Shown here one piece after another: positions 41,818 to 51,162 of a DNA stretch of 64,000 nt. This DNA comes from Flavobacteriales bacterium (GTDB lineage Bacteria; Bacteroidota; Bacteroidia; Flavobacteriales_E; Vicingaceae), in assembly GCA_020635795.1 (NCBI GenBank), contig JACJZD010000001.1:1435001-1499000 (forward strand). The letters are read 5' to 3'. The position numbers and the translations under genes are program-made. The number at the start of each line of letters is the position of its first letter. Within the stretch, counting starts at the first letter, position 1. The notes below the pieces were generated by a model. It worked only from the letters and a program-made list of their open reading frames with translations. It ran no database searches and was not told the origin of the DNA.

Positions 41818-43074
41818 CTATTTGGCTGGCAATACTTTTGCTGCTACTTCACCAAAACCTATCCTTACTCCATCTTTTTCGGCAAAACCTCGCATAATTA
41901 CGGTATCGTAATCCGCAATAAATTTACGCTCTGATCCGTCAAGCATTTTTACTGGTTTTGTTCCTTTCCATGTAGTTTCAAGCATTGAGCCATATTGTCC
42001 TTCGTTTGGTCCACTAATGGTTCCTGACCCCATGCAATCGCCAACTCTAATATTACAACCATTAATGGTGTGATGTGCCAATTGTTGGTTCATGTTCCAG
42101 TACATGTATTTGTAGTTTGATTTACCCACAGAAACTTCTTCGCTGTTTTCTGGTTTAATCAGCACTTCTAAATTAATGTCAATGTGTTTGTTGCCTTTGT
42201 ATTCTAAATATGGAAATACTTTTGGATCTTGAACTGGACCGGCAACTCTAAATGGTTCTAACGCATCTAACGTAACAATCCAACACGATAAATGTGACGC
42301 AAAGTTTTTACCTAAAAATGGACCTAATGGAACATATTCCCAGGCTTGAATATCACGAGCACTCCAATCGTTAAACAACGCCATTCCAAAAATATAATCG
42401 TCGGCTTCGTCTGTGGTAATTGAATCGCCAAGTGGTTTGCCTTGATAAGTGAAAAATGCTGTTTCCAATTCATAATCCAACAAATTACAATTTCCAAAAA
42501 CCGGAGCTTCTTCTGGGTTTGGTCTTTTTTGACCTTTTGGACGATGTATTGCAACACCCGAAGCCAAAATGGAACTTGAACGACCGTGATACCCCACAGG
42601 AATGTATTTCCAGTTTGGCATTAACGCATTTTTTGGATCTCTAAACAAACAACCTACATTAAAAGCATGTTGCTCGCTCGAATAAAAATCAGTATAATCG
42701 CCAACCTTTATTGGCAACAACATTTCTACGTCAGCAATATTCAACAAAGCAGCTTTAACGTTCGAGTTGTTTTGAGCTTCTGTATTGGTATCAACAAAAA
42801 GTTGAGATAATTGATTTCTTAAATCGCGAGTAGCTTGTTTACCCAACAACATAAAATCGTTTAAAAATGATGAATTAAATAAAGCAGCATCAAACTTTAC
42901 TAAATTGTGTAACGCCAATTGGTGAATATCAATTACTGTATCGCCAATACGGGAAACGACAACTGTTCCGTTTTTTGTTTTCGCTACACCAAATGGAATG
43001 TTTTGTATTGGAAAATCGCTGTTTTGTGGCACTGAAATCCAGCTTTTTAATTTAGGGTTATTTGCTTCTATCAT
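41818..43074 (-). CDS. fahA: Fumarylacetoacetase
   Basis: A 418-residue enzyme that splits fumarylacetoacetate to fumarate and acetoacetate, the last step of tyrosine and homogentisate breakdown. The N-terminal SH3-like domain (FGVAKTKNGTVVVSRIGD) precedes the catalytic fold with DFYSSEQHAFNVGCLFRD (catalytic histidine), PVGYHGRSSSILASG, the metal ligands in LDYELETAFF and FNDWSARDIQAWEY, and GSGTISGPNEGQYGSMLE. The length matches the family. The other two pathway genes in the window (hppD, hmgA) lie 19 kb to the right. It is on the same strand as glyA but separated by repeats, so the two need not form an operon. Confidence 0.95.
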   Translation of the reverse strand: MIEANNPKLKSWISVPQNSDFPIQNIPFGVAKTKNGTVVVSRIGDTVIDIHQLALHNLVKFDAALFNSSFLNDFMLLGKQATRDLRNQLSQLFVDTNTEAQNNSNVKAALLNIADVEMLLPIKVGDYTDFYSSEQHAFNVGCLFRDPKNALMPNWKYIPVGYHGRSSSILASGVAIHRPKGQKRPNPEEAPVFGNCNLLDYELETAFFTYQGKPLGDSITTDEADDYIFGMALFNDWSARDIQAWEYVPLGPFLGKNFASHLSCWIVTLDALEPFRVAGPVQDPKVFPYLEYKGNKHIDINLEVLIKPENSEEVSVGKSNYKYMYWNMNQQLAHHTINGCNIRVGDCMGSGTISGPNEGQYGSMLETTWKGTKPVKMLDGSERKFIADYDTVIMRGFAEKDGVRIGFGEVAAKVLPAK

Positions 43075-43095
43075 TTTTTATTTTTTATCTTCTTT

Positions 43096-43161
43096 GTGGG
43101 TTTAACCCGCAATCTTAATTAAATTCAATACACTAGATTACGGGTCAAGCCCGTAATGACG
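43096..43161. repeat. Two hairpin repeats between fahA and glyA
   Basis: GGGTTTAACCC (43098-43108) is a perfect 11-nt palindrome within TGTGGGTTTAACCCGCA. ATTACGGG (43137-43144) pairs with CCCGTAAT (43150-43157) and runs on to AATGACG at 43155-43161, the same ending as at 13702-13708 and 14233-14239. These look like REP-type elements and may also stop transcription from glyA. Confidence 0.6.
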
Positions 43162-43164
43162 TAG

Positions 43165-44436
43165 TTACTTAAACAACGGATATTTCTCCATCATCTCGTT
43201 TACTTCATCTCTTACTTCTTCAATAATGGCTTGGTTGTCCTTGTTGGTGATAACTTTGTCCATCAATTCTACGATGCGAACTATTTCTTTTTCTTTCACT
43301 CCTCTTGTAGTAATGGCTGCAGTTCCTACTCTTATTCCTGATGTAACAAATGGCGATTTATCATCGAAAGGCACCATGTTTTTGTTTACTGTAATATCTG
43401 CTTTAACCAACAAATTTTCGGCTTCTTTACCCGTAATGTTTTTTGAACGTAAATCAATTAACATACAATGGTTATCAGTACCACCTGAAATCACTCCGTA
43501 ACCTCTTTTCGTCAATTCATCTGCCATTACTTTGGCATTTTTCATTAGCTGTATACAGTACTCCATGTATTCGTCTGACAATGCTTCTTTAAAAGCAACC
43601 GCTTTAGCTGCAATAACATGTTCTAATGGTCCTCCTTGTGTTCCAGGAAAAACTGCTCCATCTAAAATGGCAGACATCATTTTAATTTCTCCTTTTGGCG
43701 TTTTTAATCCCCATGGGTTTTCAAAATCTTTCCCCATCATAATCATACCGCCTCTTGGTCCACGTAATGTTTTGTGAGTAGTTGTTGTAACAATGTGGCA
43801 GTGTGGCATAGGGTCGTTTAACAAACCTCTAGCTATTAAACCTGCAGGGTGAGAAATATCTGCCATTAACAACGCTCCTACTTTATCGGCCACTTCACGC
43901 ATACGCTTATAATCCCAATCTCTACTGTAAGCTGATGCTCCAGCAATGATTAACTTAGGTTGTTCAGCTATGGCTGTTTTTTCAATACTATCGTAATCAA
44001 CTCTACCTGTTTCTTTACTTACGCCATAAAAACTGGTTTTATACAATTTACCCGAAAAATTTACTGGCGAACCGTGTGTTAAATGACCTCCGTGTGATAA
44101 ATCAAATCCTAAAATTTTATCACCAACTTGCAAAACACCCAACATAACTGCTGCATTGGCTTGTGCTCCTGAATGTGGTTGAACATTTACCCATGCTGCA
44201 TTAAACAATTGTTTAGCTCTATCAATAGCAATTTGCTCAATAACATCAACCACTTCGCAACCACCATAATAACGCTTAAAAGGTAAGCCTTCGGCGTATT
44301 TATTGGTTAACACACTACCCATTGCTTTTAATACGTTATCGCTAACATAATTTTCAGATGCAATCAATTCTACACCCTCTTTTTGTCTGTGGTGTTCTTC
44401 TTGGATTAAATCAAAAATTTCTTGGTCTTTGCTCAT
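43165..44436 (-). CDS. glyA: Serine hydroxymethyltransferase
   Basis: A 423-residue PLP enzyme that interconverts serine and glycine and supplies one-carbon units to folate. Motifs include ELIASENYVS near residue 24, NKYAEGLPFKRYYGG, NVQPHSGAQANAAVM, DLSHGGHLTHG, and the PLP lysine in VTTTTHKTLRGPRGG. It is followed by FPGTQGGPLEHVIAAKA and a normal C-terminal domain. Length and motifs are complete. A TAATTTTG promoter element on the minus strand lies at 44462-44469. Confidence 0.97.
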   Translation of the reverse strand: MSKDQEIFDLIQEEHHRQKEGVELIASENYVSDNVLKAMGSVLTNKYAEGLPFKRYYGGCEVVDVIEQIAIDRAKQLFNAAWVNVQPHSGAQANAAVMLGVLQVGDKILGFDLSHGGHLTHGSPVNFSGKLYKTSFYGVSKETGRVDYDSIEKTAIAEQPKLIIAGASAYSRDWDYKRMREVADKVGALLMADISHPAGLIARGLLNDPMPHCHIVTTTTHKTLRGPRGGMIMMGKDFENPWGLKTPKGEIKMMSAILDGAVFPGTQGGPLEHVIAAKAVAFKEALSDEYMEYCIQLMKNAKVMADELTKRGYGVISGGTDNHCMLIDLRSKNITGKEAENLLVKADITVNKNMVPFDDKSPFVTSGIRVGTAAITTRGVKEKEIVRIVELMDKVITNKDNQAIIEEVRDEVNEMMEKYPLFK

Positions 44437-44461
44437 TTTTAAGGATATAAAATTTAAGCCC

Positions 44462-44469
44462 CAAAATTA
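44462..44469 (-). promoter_or_regulatory. Predicted -7 element of glyA
   Basis: TAATTTTG on the minus strand matches TAnnTTTG and lies 25 nt before the glyA ATG. Confidence 0.4.
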
Positions 44470-44521
44470 GTTATAAAACACCCATTAAAAAAAATGTAAG
44501 TCTCAAAATTGAATAAAAAAT

Positions 44522-44729
44522 TATAGAACGCTGATAACGCCGATTGTTATGATCAATCATGATATGCATGTATTGTATTCAATATTACAACAACCATCTA
44601 AAATAAGTAATGAACGCTGATTATGCTGATTGTTATGATTAAGGATGATTATGATTTTTTAAGTTGGTAACAAATCATAATTTATCTTACAAAATCAGCG
44701 TATGTTTAAAAAAACATCTGCGTTCTATA
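44522..44729. mobile_element. MITE-like repeat element, 208 bp, between glyA and rnpB
   Basis: The ends TATAGAACGCTGAT (44522-44535) and ATCTGCGTTCTATA (44716-44729) are 14-bp inverted repeats with one mismatch. Inside, the first 38 bp from 44526 recur as a diverged direct repeat at 44612-44649, both containing GATTGTTATGAT. No open frame is present. The structure fits a non-autonomous mobile element or a composite of two copies. It accounts for most of the 310-bp glyA-rnpB gap. Confidence 0.65.
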
Positions 44730-44746
44730 CAAAAAAGGAAATAAAA

Positions 44747-45118
44747 AAAGCAAATCTATAAGCCGGGTTCTGTTTTCCAATAAATTGGAACTTCTATCAT
44801 TTATCTGGGAGCAGGTTTGCACCTACCCTCTTTCAATCTACCCTCCAAGATTGGGCGAGCAGCCCTATAGCCTTGGTTTATTTGATTTTTCAGCTCCAAA
44901 GGTTTGCCATGCATATTACATTACTGCAATAACGGTGAGCTCTTACCTCGCCTTTTCACCCTTACCAATCCGAAAACTGGCGGTATATTCTCTGTGGCAC
45001 TTTCTGTTACCTGTACATTACATACAAATACCCTAGGTTTCCCTAGGTAGGATGCTCTACGCTGTCCGGACTTTCCTCCCTTTTGATAAACAAAAAGGCG
45101 ATAGAACGATTTGCTTTT
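44747..45118 (-). ncRNA. rnpB: RNase P RNA (bacterial type A)
   Basis: Read on the minus strand, the 5' part contains the conserved GGAGGAAAGTCCGGAC (45066-45081) and then GCGTAGAGCATCC, and the 3' part ends with ACAGAACCCGGCTTATAG (from 44773 downward). These are universal core elements of RNase P RNA. The ends pair as P1: AAAGCAAATC (44747-44756, plus-strand reading) with its complement at 45109-45118, giving about 372 nt. The RNA is the catalytic subunit that matures the 5' end of tRNAs. End positions are estimated from P1 and may be off by a few bases. Confidence 0.95.
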
Positions 45119-45236
45119 TCTAGGGCAAAGTTAGGTTATTTTATGACTACTATATATTTCCATTTGTAAAAGGATTATATTTGAAAGTGTATATAAACAA
45201 ATCGGTAGCAAGCTTAAAAGACATACACTGAAAAAA

Positions 45237-46034
45237 ATGAGCGAAAAAATTAACCAAGAACAAAGAGCATTTTCTGCATGGACAATTCTAACCAGAAGTG
45301 CGAATAATAGTAAACCTATAACTTACGGAGAACTTGCAAGACAGTTAAACCTTCATCATAGAGCAATAAGATTTATTTTAGGAGTTATTCAAGATTATTG
45401 TATGAAAAATGAATTACCACCTTTGACAATAATTGTATTAAACAAAAATACAGGACTTCCAGGAGACGGTTTTATTGCATACGATATTGAAAATTCCCAA
45501 GATGGAATGAATAAAGTTTATGCTTACGAATGGACAAAACTATCAAACCCATTTGAGTATGCACAAATTGGAACAACAGAAAATCAACTCATAGACGAAC
45601 TTGTAAATTCGCCACAAAATTCGGCAGACGTTTTTTCGAAAGTTAAAGTAAGAGGAATATCACAAAGAATTTTTAGACAAGCATTATTAAAAGTTTACGA
45701 CTGTTCTTGTGCTATATGTGGATTTTCATTTGAGGAAGCATTGGAGGCTTCACACATAATTCCATATTCACAAGGAAATGCCGACCAAAGACTAGATGTT
45801 AGAAACGGTATTTTACTTTGCTCGACACATCATAAACTTTTTGACAATGGTTTCATAACAATAAATCAAGATTATACAATTAACTATTTTGACAACGAAG
45901 AAACAATTGGAGAATATAGCAAATATGACAAATTAATGACGAGTAATTTACACTTACAGAAAATTAATCTACCCAAAGACGTAAAACATTTACCCAACAA
46001 AGAGTATTTAGAACAACATCAAAATAGCGAATAA
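45237..46034 (+). CDS. HNH endonuclease with N-terminal winged-helix-like domain
   Basis: A 265-residue protein. Residues 1-85 form an N-terminal domain with ITYGELARQLNLHHRAIRFI and LPPLTIIVLNKNTGLPGDGF, resembling a small winged-helix module found before some HNH nucleases. The HNH domain spans about 150-210: cysteines 158 and 161 (CAICG), catalytic SHIIPY with H173, N190 in DVRNGILL, and STHHKLFDNGFI. Such proteins act as restriction or modification-dependent nucleases or as selfish nucleases. No methylase is next to it, which favours a modification-dependent (McrA-like) role, but this is inference. It lies between rnpB and an Smr gene. Confidence 0.85.
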   Translation: MSEKINQEQRAFSAWTILTRSANNSKPITYGELARQLNLHHRAIRFILGVIQDYCMKNELPPLTIIVLNKNTGLPGDGFIAYDIENSQDGMNKVYAYEWTKLSNPFEYAQIGTTENQLIDELVNSPQNSADVFSKVKVRGISQRIFRQALLKVYDCSCAICGFSFEEALEASHIIPYSQGNADQRLDVRNGILLCSTHHKLFDNGFITINQDYTINYFDNEETIGEYSKYDKLMTSNLHLQKINLPKDVKHLPNKEYLEQHQNSE

Positions 46035-46051
46035 ACTAGAAGTGACAATAT

Positions 46052-46609
46052 CTATTTTATAACCACCTCCGTTGCACCAGAACCATACTCCTTATAATCG
46101 GCATCTTTAACTACAATATTATCGAATTGTAAAAGGTAGGTTCGTATCTCAGATTTTAACACGCCTTGCCCTACTCCGTGTATAAACACCAGTTTACGGT
46201 AACGCTGGTTTAGGGCAGCTTCCATACATTTTTTTACGTGTTGCATTTGAGTATGTAGGCGTTGCCAATCGTCTAATCGCATGGGATATTCGACTAATTC
46301 TTCTAAATGTAAATCAATTTCAAGTACTTTTTCGTACTGAAACTTATTGGTAGCCGTGTATTTAGCTAAAACAGTGTTAAAGGTTTTTTTTGAATTTGAG
46401 CTGGTTATTTTACTCTTGAGTTCAGCATTATCAACCCTGTAAGCTACAGAATTATCGTTATTGATTACCAAAACTTGGTTGGGTTTTACTTTATGGTCGA
46501 AACCATCGGAAGCCTCAATAAGCAATACATCGTTTTTTAGAATGGCTTTTACTACGCCTTCTAAATTTTCGTTAACGAATTTTACTTTATTTCCTACCTC
46601 AAAACTCAT
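46052..46609 (-). CDS. Smr-domain protein (MutS2 C-terminal-like)
   Basis: A 185-residue protein with a small beta-barrel N-terminus (SFEVGNKVKFVNENLEGVVK) and a C-terminal Smr domain (about 105-185), shown by LEIDLHLEEL and the conserved FIHGVGQGVLKSEIR. Smr domains are nicking nucleases or nucleic-acid-binding modules; in MutS2 they act on recombination intermediates or collided ribosomes. The first ATG, at 46609, is used; an in-frame TTG 9 nt upstream is possible. It is 32 nt downstream of the tolC-like gene and may be read with the efflux operon. Confidence 0.87.
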   Translation of the reverse strand: MSFEVGNKVKFVNENLEGVVKAILKNDVLLIEASDGFDHKVKPNQVLVINNDNSVAYRVDNAELKSKITSSNSKKTFNTVLAKYTATNKFQYEKVLEIDLHLEELVEYPMRLDDWQRLHTQMQHVKKCMEAALNQRYRKLVFIHGVGQGVLKSEIRTYLLQFDNIVVKDADYKEYGSGATEVVIK

Positions 46610-46641
46610 GGTTTTCAAAGGTACTGTTTTTTCGAACCTGA

Positions 46642-47970
46642 TTAGTTTTTATTACTGAACTCTTCAATAATACCACCCGTTAACCTTACAATATCAGTAT
46701 TTGTGCTAATGGCATTGTAAACTGCTTCTAATTGTGTAACAACCGTGTTCAAATACGAATTTTGAATGTCTCTAAACTCAAACGAAGTGATGCTCCCCGA
46801 TTGAAATTTATCTTTTGCAATTTGCAAGTTTAATTCTGCTGTAGATAAACTTTCGTTGGTTAAGTTTAAAATAGCCGTTCTTGCTTTGTATAACTCCACA
46901 ATAGAAATCAACTCGTTGGTCAAGGTCAATTCCATTTCGCTCGAAGTCAAATCAGCTATTTCTTCTTGTATTCGCAAATTGTTAAATGCACGGTGCGTTT
47001 TGTGTCCGTTAAACAAATTAAACGTTAAGGTAAAATTGGCGTAATAGGCAAACGATTCGTTACCGCTGGTATTAATTTTTTGTCCTCCCAAACCTGTTCC
47101 CTCAAATCCACTTATGGTTTTATTTGTCCCAGCATTAAACGACAATACAGGAAACATATTTGCTCGCATCAATCCTTTATCTTTTTTCAAAATATTTTGA
47201 TTGATGTATTGGTTTTTTAAGGTTTGATTATTTGATAACATTCTGTTTTTCAATCCATCTTGACTAATCATTTGTTGCGTATGTTCAAGTTTATCCGACA
47301 ACACAAATTTCTTCTCCACATCAATAGCCATTAACATGTTTAGGTTTCTTAATGCATTGTTGAATGCCAACTCTTGCATCAAGTAATTGGTGCTATCGGT
47401 TAACAATGCATTTTTTACTTGTAGTAAATCAAAGGTAGAAGCTGTCCCCAATTCTTTTTTGGTGGTTACATACTTTAACCTGTCGGTAGAAACTTGTACC
47501 AACTTACCAATTGCGTTTAGTTTTTCTTGTTGCAACAACGCATTGTAATACCCCAAAATAATGGATTGAATGGTGTTTTCAACCACCACAGCTGCATTGC
47601 CTTCGCTTTGTTCTTGCAAGTATTGCAACTTGTCTTTTCCAATTTTAACCTTAAACCCGTTAAACAACACCCAGTTTAAATCGGCACCATAGGTTAAACT
47701 AGTAGATTTTGAAGTACCTTGAATAAATGATGCAGGATTGTTGTTGTCGTTCCAATTAAAACCTTGTGTTGCATTAGTATTGATAGAAGGTAACGCTCCA
47801 GCTTCCAACCAATTGTTGTTACGCTCAGCTATTTCAACATTTTTGCCTGCAATTTGAATTTGGTAATTGCTTTTCAATCCCATTTCAATGGCATCTTTTA
47901 ACGACAAATTGTCTTGAGCAAGTAAAAGGTTACTCAGCAATATGGTGATGAATGTGATAACTAATCTCAT
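46642..47970 (-). CDS. TolC-family outer-membrane efflux protein
   Basis: A 442-residue protein with a signal peptide (FITILLSNLLLAQ, cleavage near residue 18). The two-fold repeated outer membrane efflux pattern consists of long amphipathic helices alternating with strands: LKDAIEMGLKSNYQIQIAGK, ALPSINTNATQGF, GYYNALLQQEKL, KELGTASTFDLLQVK in repeat 1 and NMFPVLSFNAGTN, KDKFQSGSITSFEFRDIQ in repeat 2. It forms the trimeric exit duct of the tripartite pump whose inner-membrane and adaptor parts are encoded immediately upstream, 10 nt away. Confidence 0.92.
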   Translation of the reverse strand: MRLVITFITILLSNLLLAQDNLSLKDAIEMGLKSNYQIQIAGKNVEIAERNNNWLEAGALPSINTNATQGFNWNDNNNPASFIQGTSKSTSLTYGADLNWVLFNGFKVKIGKDKLQYLQEQSEGNAAVVVENTIQSIILGYYNALLQQEKLNAIGKLVQVSTDRLKYVTTKKELGTASTFDLLQVKNALLTDSTNYLMQELAFNNALRNLNMLMAIDVEKKFVLSDKLEHTQQMISQDGLKNRMLSNNQTLKNQYINQNILKKDKGLMRANMFPVLSFNAGTNKTISGFEGTGLGGQKINTSGNESFAYYANFTLTFNLFNGHKTHRAFNNLRIQEEIADLTSSEMELTLTNELISIVELYKARTAILNLTNESLSTAELNLQIAKDKFQSGSITSFEFRDIQNSYLNTVVTQLEAVYNAISTNTDIVRLTGGIIEEFSNKN

Positions 47971-47980
47971 AAAAATTTCT

Positions 47981-50900
47981 TTATTCTAAATCTTGTTTTC
48001 TTCTAATATCAATAATGGTTGGTTCCACCTCTTCAGGGGTAGGTTTATCACCTGTCCACAACCATTTAAATGCTCTTCGAGTATCGTTAAACAATAAAAT
48101 TAACAACGGGAAGAACAATAAAATAAACATGGTTCCGAACAACACTCCATAAGCAACAGATATTGCCATAGGCACTAAAAATTGTGCTTGAAAAGATGGC
48201 TCTAAAATTAAAGGATACAAACCAGCAATGGTAGTAATTGATGTAAGTAAAATGGCTCTAAACCTTGATGTGCCAGCATCTAATACCGCATCATTTACAC
48301 TCATTCCTTCTTTTAAGTTTCTGTTGTATTTATCTAAAAATACAATGGCATCGTTTACCAAAACTCCAATTAAAGCAATTACCCCCCAAACACTCAATAA
48401 GGAGAATGGTTGATGTTCCATTCCATGACCTAAAATAGCGTAAAAAGGCGCACTTAAAATTAATGGAAAGAACAATATACCCTGCCAAACAGAATTAAAG
48501 TTTAATGATAAAATCAACAACATCAACATAACTAAAACACCACCAATTATTGCCATTGATGAGCCTGATTTTTGAGCTTCTTCAGCTTGACCTCTAAATT
48601 CAGCCTTTACATCTGGGTAGTTGGCATACAGTTTAGGAATAATGTCTTCTTTAATTTTATTGTTGATGTCAGAAGTAGAAGCATAAGCATCTACTTGTGC
48701 GGCTTCAACTCTAATTTCACGAACGCCATCAAAATGTTTAATACTTACTTCTCCTCGTTCAATTTCGTATTCTACCAATTCTTTAAGAGGAATTAACTGA
48801 CCAGTCATGGTTTTAATACGAACATTGTCCAACTGCCCCATCGAAACCCTGTCTTCTTCAGGATAACGCACCCATACCTTAACCTCTTCAGTACCTACAA
48901 TTAACCGTTGAACTTCCTCTCCAAAAAAGCCCTGACGGATTTGTTTAGTAATATCCAAGTGAGTTAAACCCAATAAACGTGCTTTCTCAGTTAATTTCAA
49001 CAAAATTTCTCTATTACCTTGACCTCCATTATCGGTTACATCCTTTAATTCTGGCATTCTGGTCAATTCTTGTTTTAAGTAATCTTTTGCCTCTTTTATC
49101 GAACGATAATTATCACCGTTTAATGCAATTTCAACAGGTTTACCCCATCGGTTACCGCCTCCAATCATAAACTTTTCTAATGAAGGGTCTTTCGTAATTT
49201 TATCTTCTACACGTTTAGCAATTTCAAAACTCGAAATTTCGGCACCTTCTACATCTAAATTTACTCGAACCATACCAGCATGAGAACCGCTTTCTCCCAA
49301 CTCCTCCGTACCACCAACCACAGCAGAAACGTAAGTAATCAAAGTATCGCCATACTCCTCTTCCAGTTCATATTTCACTTCCATTACCTTTTCATAGCAA
49401 TACCACATAAATTCCGTGGTTTTTTCTTTTGGTTCTCCCGATTTATAAGCAAACTCTACTTTAAAATCATCAAAAGGTATTGCTGGGAAGAAGGTTGATT
49501 GGATAATTCCAGCTCCCATCAAACCACCAATAATAATCATAAACAATAATGGGAAAAACACCAGTATACGTCTTAATCGTTTTTTATAGATTATTGATTT
49601 TAAGGTAGCTCCATATACTCTATCCCTAATGTATGCTATTCCTTTTTCAACTTTTAACTTTAGCTTCCCAAACCAGTTTAGTTTTTTATCTTGTTGTTGT
49701 AATCGTTTCGATTTTAAGTGAGATGGCAACACCAAAAAGGCTTCAATCATAGAGAATAAAAGAGAGGCGATTACTACAAATGCCATTTCTTTCATTTGTT
49801 CCATTCCCTCAATAAACATCAATACACTAAAAGCAACAACTGTAGTTAACACAGATGTGAAAACCGAAGAAATAACCTCCATTGTTCCATCAATGGTTGC
49901 ATCAAGTGGTGATTTTCCTCTTTCGTAATGTGCGTAAATGTTTTCAGCAATCACAATACCATCATCCACCACAATACCTACAACTAAAATCATCCCAAAC
50001 AACGATATCATATTAATGGTTATCCCATAAAAGAAACCAAAAATAAACATCCCTAAAAACGATATTGGAATACCTGCTGCCACCCATATTGATAGCCTTA
50101 AATTTAGAAACAAGCCTAACACAATCAACACCAACAACAAGCCCATTAATCCGTTGTTTAACAACATGTCAATTCGTTGTTTTAACATATCGTAAAACTG
50201 GAACATAATGGTAAGCTCCATGTCTTCGTTTTTGGCATTAAATTCTTCAACATATCGTTTTACTTCTTTCGAGATTTTACCTAAATCTTCATCTTCTAAT
50301 TTCATTATGGTTAAGGTAATGTTACGCTTACCATTAACAAAACTCTTGATTGGCGAATCAGCAAATTGATACTTCACTTTTGCAATATCTCCAATTCGGA
50401 TAACCTCTCCTTTTGGCAAGGTTCTAACCACCAAATCTTCAATACCCAATTCGGTATTTTGTTTTGCTTTTGCACGAATTAAAAACTCTTCACCATCTGT
50501 TTTAACGGAACCAGCAGATACATCTCTATTGTTAAATCGTATGGCATTGGCAACATCATCGAATTTTAAATTGTAACGCAACAACTGTTCTTCTTCTACT
50601 TCTATCGAAAATTCTGTTGCTGGATAACCATCTTTTAACACTTGGCTTATAGCGTCAGTATTCAATAAGTCATCTTCAATCTTCTCTGCAGTTTCTTTAA
50701 GTTTAATGATATCAACGTTACCCGACAAGGAAATGAAAGAAGCTCTACTGTTCATAAAACCACGTTGTTTTACAACTGTAGGTTTTTCAGCTCCATCAGG
50801 AAAACTATTAATTCCATCTACAGCATTTTCAACATCACGCAACACTTCATCTAAATCAACATCTTTGTATGCAACTATATTTACTGTTGCAAAATTTTCT

Positions 50901-51157
50901 GATGATGAAGAAAAGATTTCTTCTATACCAGCAATTCCTTGCAGTGCTTGCTCAATTTTAATGGTAACACCTTCTTCCATTTCGATAGGCGAAGCACCAT
51001 TATAGAAAACACTAATACCAATTCGATTAGGATCTTGTTCAGGAAAAAAAGAACTGTCCATGTTTGCTATAGAAATAGCACCAAATACTACCGTAATGAT
51101 AATGATAGCATTAGCCCAAATGGGGTTTTGTATAAAGTACGAAATCAGATTTCTCAT
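47981..51157 (-). CDS. RND-family efflux pump, inner-membrane permease (AcrB-like)
   Basis: A 1058-residue RND transporter. TM1 lies near residues 14-32, followed by a large periplasmic domain, a TM2-TM6 block (about 335-490), a second periplasmic domain and a C-terminal TM block from about 870. The proton-relay motif is visible in GMILVVGIVVDDGIVIAENI, with its repeat-2 counterpart in GVIALIGVLVNDAIVFLDKY. Length and two-fold symmetry are those of AcrB/MexF-type HAE pumps, although this divergent Bacteroidota group could carry lipids, metals or toxic organics rather than drugs. The order adaptor-pump-TolC with gaps of 5 and 10 nt makes one operon. Confidence 0.94.
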   Translation of the reverse strand: MRNLISYFIQNPIWANAIIIITVVFGAISIANMDSSFFPEQDPNRIGISVFYNGASPIEMEEGVTIKIEQALQGIAGIEEIFSSSSENFATVNIVAYKDVDLDEVLRDVENAVDGINSFPDGAEKPTVVKQRGFMNSRASFISLSGNVDIIKLKETAEKIEDDLLNTDAISQVLKDGYPATEFSIEVEEEQLLRYNLKFDDVANAIRFNNRDVSAGSVKTDGEEFLIRAKAKQNTELGIEDLVVRTLPKGEVIRIGDIAKVKYQFADSPIKSFVNGKRNITLTIMKLEDEDLGKISKEVKRYVEEFNAKNEDMELTIMFQFYDMLKQRIDMLLNNGLMGLLLVLIVLGLFLNLRLSIWVAAGIPISFLGMFIFGFFYGITINMISLFGMILVVGIVVDDGIVIAENIYAHYERGKSPLDATIDGTMEVISSVFTSVLTTVVAFSVLMFIEGMEQMKEMAFVVIASLLFSMIEAFLVLPSHLKSKRLQQQDKKLNWFGKLKLKVEKGIAYIRDRVYGATLKSIIYKKRLRRILVFFPLLFMIIIGGLMGAGIIQSTFFPAIPFDDFKVEFAYKSGEPKEKTTEFMWYCYEKVMEVKYELEEEYGDTLITYVSAVVGGTEELGESGSHAGMVRVNLDVEGAEISSFEIAKRVEDKITKDPSLEKFMIGGGNRWGKPVEIALNGDNYRSIKEAKDYLKQELTRMPELKDVTDNGGQGNREILLKLTEKARLLGLTHLDITKQIRQGFFGEEVQRLIVGTEEVKVWVRYPEEDRVSMGQLDNVRIKTMTGQLIPLKELVEYEIERGEVSIKHFDGVREIRVEAAQVDAYASTSDINNKIKEDIIPKLYANYPDVKAEFRGQAEEAQKSGSSMAIIGGVLVMLMLLILSLNFNSVWQGILFFPLILSAPFYAILGHGMEHQPFSLLSVWGVIALIGVLVNDAIVFLDKYNRNLKEGMSVNDAVLDAGTSRFRAILLTSITTIAGLYPLILEPSFQAQFLVPMAISVAYGVLFGTMFILLFFPLLILLFNDTRRAFKWLWTGDKPTPEEVEPTIIDIRRKQDLE

Positions 51158-51162
51158 GAAGT

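Noticed and set aside
44785..45036. An 83-codon open frame on the plus strand
   Set aside because: It lies wholly inside the RNase P RNA gene on the opposite strand; the conserved RNA core explains the sequence.
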